From Pseudomonadota bacterium (lineage in GTDB: Bacteria > Pseudomonadota > Alphaproteobacteria > Rhizobiales > Xanthobacteraceae): a stretch of DNA of 34,006 nucleotides. The stretch is taken from contig JAGXAJ010000049.1 in the NCBI GenBank assembly GCA_018971625.1, positions 1 through 34,006 of the forward strand, written 5' to 3'. The notes under the pieces were generated by a model. It had not been told where the DNA came from and did not search any database. It worked only from the letters and a program-made list of their open reading frames with translations. Every line of letters begins with the position of its first letter. Position 1 is the stretch's first letter. Made by a program: the position numbers and the translations under genes. Below are positions 31,495-34,006 of this stretch, in pieces.

Positions 31495-31510
31495 GGTACG
31501 CTAGCGTACC
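31495..31510. promoter_or_regulatory. Perfect 16-bp palindrome, candidate operator
   Basis: GGTACGCTAGCGTACC is identical to its reverse complement. It lies 68-83 bp upstream of the regulator/DUF5985 operon. A further GTACGAAAGGTACG copy of the half-site overlaps its left side. A dimeric regulator is the expected ligand; the adjacent winged-helix-like protein is the first candidate. Confidence 0.55.
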
Positions 31511-31611
31511 GACGAGAGGTGATGCCGGTACGGCATGCCAAACCCAGCCAACGCGCACAAGCACTTGGTCACGATTGCAGCCTCGGCGCGTCACATTCGC
31601 TATGGGAAGGA

Positions 31612-31806
31612 TCAAGGCCCTGTTTCCATCCAAGCGGTCCAGCCGGCCAGCAGTCCGAGGCGCGAGCGCATCTTTTGACGCAGCATCACGCGCTTGACCG
31701 CTGGGTCAGCGATGAACCTGCGCCACTTATTCTCCGGCATAAAGCTGAGTGCTTCAACGACCGAGCCAGGAAGGACATACGGCGAGATCTCCGCTGTCGT
31801 GCTCAT
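31612..31806 (-). CDS. Possible small hypothetical protein
   Basis: A 64-aa frame starting MSTTAEISPYVLPGSVVEAL and ending ...RSRLGLLAGWTAWMETGP. It has a helical, basic centre (NKWRRFIADPAVKRVMLRQK) and no membrane segment. Ribosome site weak; the frame is open to 31860. The amino-acid composition is protein-like. No family recognised. It lies between the palindrome and the Crp-type regulator, all on the minus strand. Confidence 0.4.
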   Translation of the reverse strand: MSTTAEISPYVLPGSVVEALSFMPENKWRRFIADPAVKRVMLRQKMRSRLGLLAGWTAWMETGP

Positions 31807-32013
31807 TCGGCTATGCTCGATATGGGCTTGATCGCTAAATGCGCGTTCGCAGGTCATCACGCAGCCACTTCAGACCTGACAGCGGCAGACTGACCCTCAG
31901 GACCGTGGCGCGAAGCAGAGCGTGGCCCATGACCACAGAAAGAAACTATCGAACTCTGGCACTGCAGAAATCGGCTGAGCTCGTTTCGCGGCCGATGTTA
32001 TCTCTGAGCAAAA

Positions 32014-32817
32014 TTACTTGGAATAGGCGATCCGGATCGGCGGCGCCATAGTTAAAGAGCGCTCATGCGCCGACAAGATCACGCTCTGACAATCACAGGA
32101 CAAAGCTTTCAGTCTGACGGGATCCAGCACGACGATCTGTCCCCGCCGAGACTCGATCACTCCCTCACAGACCAGTGCGCCAATAGCCACAGTAACCCCG
32201 GCGCGTCGGACCGCCAGCGAGTTCGCTATATAGCCGTGGGTGAACGGTATGTCCCGCGAGCCTAGCCGCTCGCTGGCGACGACCAACCATCGCGCAAGGC
32301 GCTGGAGCAGTCCGTGTCTGGAGTTACAAGCGACGAGCTGGGAGCTGTGGATTAAGACGCCCTGCACATATCGCAACAGCAACTTTTCAACCTCGACGTT
32401 CAGCTTGATGAGTGAGATCAGATCTTCCGCGAAAATGCGCAAGGCCTGTCCCGGTATCTGCACGGCACAGCGATGTGGCGAAGCACGCATGCCCAGGACC
32501 AGCGGCACTCCAACGAAATCTTTCTTTCCGAGCGTATGAATCTCCACGGGCAGGCAGCCGCCGGCACGCGTTGTAACGGATGCTCCGCCCGATTCAATGA
32601 AGTACGCGTGCTGAAGGGGGATGCCCCGATCGTATAGGACTTGCCGCTTGCACAGCGAAACTCTCTCGCAACGCTCGAGTAGCAAGCGGCGAGAAACATC
32701 TGATAATCGCAGGACGAGCTCATTGGAGCTCGCGCTCAAGCCGAGGTCACCGTTGCGGAAGCGCTCTGCACCGGACGGGTCGAACAGACGTAACAATGAA
32801 CCGGTTGATTGTTCCAT
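32014..32817 (-). CDS. Crp/Fnr family transcriptional regulator
   Basis: A 267-aa regulator. The cyclic-nucleotide-binding-like beta roll spans about residues 30-150 (RVSLCKRQVLYDRGIPLQHAYFIESGGASV, VGVPLVLGMRASPHRCAVQI), followed by the dimerisation helix. The helix-turn-helix lies at about 185-235: RLARWLVVASERLG, HGYIANSLAVRRAGVTVAIG as recognition region, and a wing GVIESRRGQIVVLDP. There are no N-terminal Cys clusters for a Fe-S centre, so it is not an Fnr-type oxygen sensor. Binding residues for cAMP are not evident. It is divergent from the truncated sensor gene at 32959, with 141 bp between. An internal Met start is possible but the ATG at 32817 is plausible. Confidence 0.85.
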   Translation of the reverse strand: MEQSTGSLLRLFDPSGAERFRNGDLGLSASSNELVLRLSDVSRRLLLERCERVSLCKRQVLYDRGIPLQHAYFIESGGASVTTRAGGCLPVEIHTLGKKDFVGVPLVLGMRASPHRCAVQIPGQALRIFAEDLISLIKLNVEVEKLLLRYVQGVLIHSSQLVACNSRHGLLQRLARWLVVASERLGSRDIPFTHGYIANSLAVRRAGVTVAIGALVCEGVIESRRGQIVVLDPVRLKALSCDCQSVILSAHERSLTMAPPIRIAYSK

Positions 32818-32958
32818 GCTGTGCCCAATCCTAGACCCTGGCCATAATTGCTTGTACCTGTACCGTGAGCCAGAATACCGAGTCTGGGCAGTCAGGGGGG
32901 ACCGTAGGATTTGTCGGGAAAAACCTGACGGGGAACGTGCTCGCGGAGTGACTAGAAA

Positions 32959-33888
32959 ATGGACGTTCCGTTGCCCCGGTTTCCCATGCAGAAGGAAAGC
33001 TCGGTCGCCAGTCGCGCGGCGCGCCGGCCACTGATCCTTGTTTTCATTGCTGCTGCAACGCCTCTCGCGCTGTTCGCCGGCTGGGTGGTTTTCCTAAACG
33101 CCCAGCAGCAACGCAGGGATTCCCAGATGGCCGCGGTGGAGACACTCGACCGCGTAGTGAGCCGGCTTGCGTCGGAGATCAGTCTGCAACTTGAAGTCGC
33201 CGAAACGGTTGCGGCTTCCGCTACGCTCGACAAGCCTGATCTCGACTCGTTCTATCAAGAAGCTGCGCGCATCAACGAAGCACGGCCTCTCTGGCAGACG
33301 ATACAGCTCGTTGATCCCAAGGGAAATCAGCTGCTGGATGTCACGCGTCCGCTCGGAGACGGACTTCGCCCGACCGCCGACCGCGAAAATTTCGAGCAGA
33401 TCCTAAAGACGCAAAAGCCAGCGATCGGCGGAATTGGCCCACCCGGACCCGTGTCCGGTAAGCGGATTGTTGCTGTCAGAGCACCAGTCGAACGCAACGG
33501 AGAATTGAAGTTTGTCCTGACGGTGGCCTTGGTACCGGACGCGATAAGCCAGATTCTCAAGAGTGCGGGAGCTCCTGCAGGTTGGGTGGGCCTCGTCGTC
33601 GACGCCAAAGGCAAGACGGTTGCCCGGACCGTAGGAGAACGATTCGAACTCGGCCAGCCGGCAAGCGCCACCGTCCGGCAAGCTATCGCCGCAGCTCCGG
33701 AAGGAAGCTATGTAGAGACCATGCCGAACGGCGATCAAATCGGTTCGATCTACAAGTCAATTCCCGGGACCAGTGGCTGGTCGGTCCACTTTGGGATTCC
33801 AACCCAGGAGCTCAACGCTCCCGTCCGTCGGTCTGCGGTCTTTCTCATCGGCGGGGGTGTCATTCGGCCTGCAATATTGACCCCCTAA
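32959..33888 (+). pseudogene. Cache-domain sensor protein truncated by IS21-family insertion
   Basis: The N-terminal sensor part of a membrane receptor, probably a histidine kinase or chemoreceptor. It has a membrane segment at about residues 24-46 (PLILVFIAAATPLALFAGWV), then a periplasmic double-Cache-type domain (residues 50-285) with LWQTIQLVDPKGNQLLDV, RENFEQILKTQKPAIGG and YKSIPGTSGWSVHFGIP. The second membrane segment begins (RSAVFLIGGGV), but the frame leaves the gene at about 33870 and ends in the IS at 33888 with IRPAILTP. GGAG at 32945-32948 precedes the ATG. The signalling output domain is missing, presumably beyond the insertion. Ligand unknown. Confidence 0.8.
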
Positions 33889-34006
33889 GCCGGGGGATCG
33901 GCGTCCAAAATTGACCCCCTACAGATTGGTCTGTTGCGCTGCCTGCTTTGGAATGAAGCAGGTGGTCGGGGATGCTGATCGTGGAGACGATTGCCCGGAT
34001 ACGGCG
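33870..34006 (+). mobile_element. IS21-family insertion sequence, left end (partial)
   Basis: Begins with TGCAATATTGACCCCCTAAG and has a second near-identical copy CAAAATTGACCCCCTA 35-36 bp further (33906-33921), the multiple terminal repeats typical of IS21 elements. An istA-type gene starts at 33972. The element runs off the window edge and interrupts the sensor gene. Confidence 0.8.
33972..34006 (+). CDS. istA: IstA transposase (N-terminal fragment)
   Basis: Only the first 11 codons are in the window, MLIVETIARIR, which match the typical start of Bradyrhizobium-type IS21 IstA proteins (DDE transposase with an N-terminal helix-turn-helix). GGTCGGGG lies just upstream of the ATG. An istB ATPase gene is expected downstream, outside the window. 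Confidence 0.7.
   Translation, partial: MLIVETIARIR

Overview
The window reads as chromosome from an alphaproteobacterium of the Bradyrhizobium/Nitrobacteraceae type. The grounds are high GC, GGAAC-N16/17-CGTT (EcfG-type) promoters, a BA14K-type gene, the long inverted intergenic repeat near the left edge, and an amino acid:carrier-protein ligase with the residue spacing I recall for the Bradyrhizobium enzyme. No rRNA, tRNA or CRISPR array was found. All assignments come from reading the sequence; no database search was run.

Left part (1-12.7 kb), dense housekeeping and metabolism. The C-terminal anchor of a probable sortase substrate is followed by its class GN sortase, a DUF1614 membrane protein with a consensus EcfG promoter, and a secreted S1 protease. 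Next comes a divergent cluster built on aminoacyl-carrier-protein chemistry: a free-standing carrier protein faces an operon of acyl-CoA dehydrogenase-like protein, class II aaRS-like amino acid:[carrier protein] ligase and a GNAT-like protein. A branched-chain aminotransferase converges on it. A methionine-type operon (metY-like, metA, NodB-type deacetylase) and recQ follow.

Middle part (12.7-21.3 kb), a general-stress region. Five transcription units carry EcfG-like promoters: a 58-aa protein, a Gln/Gly-rich repeat protein, a GSP39-like SDR, a YihY/BrkB membrane protein, and a four-gene operon (DUF3618 protein, nutrient-deprivation-induced-like protein, holin-superfamily membrane protein, helical membrane-anchored protein). 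Several small helical proteins lie between them. The products look directed at the envelope and at desiccation, osmotic or starvation tolerance.

Right part (21.3-34.0 kb), a decayed accessory region. It holds orphan hypotheticals and a two-gene unit ending in a PD-(D/E)XK nuclease-like protein whose C-terminus has become a piece of a large serine recombinase. It also has a duplicated phage-type gene (one copy dead), a lipoprotein, and a possible att remnant matching a tRNA-Ser 3' end. Beyond these are a cytochrome c pseudogene with several frameshifts, a CPA1 antiporter, a frameshifted BA14K gene, a regulator/DUF5985/DUF5985 operon and a Crp/Fnr regulator. The last gene is a Cache-domain sensor cut off by an IS21-family element that runs off the right edge.
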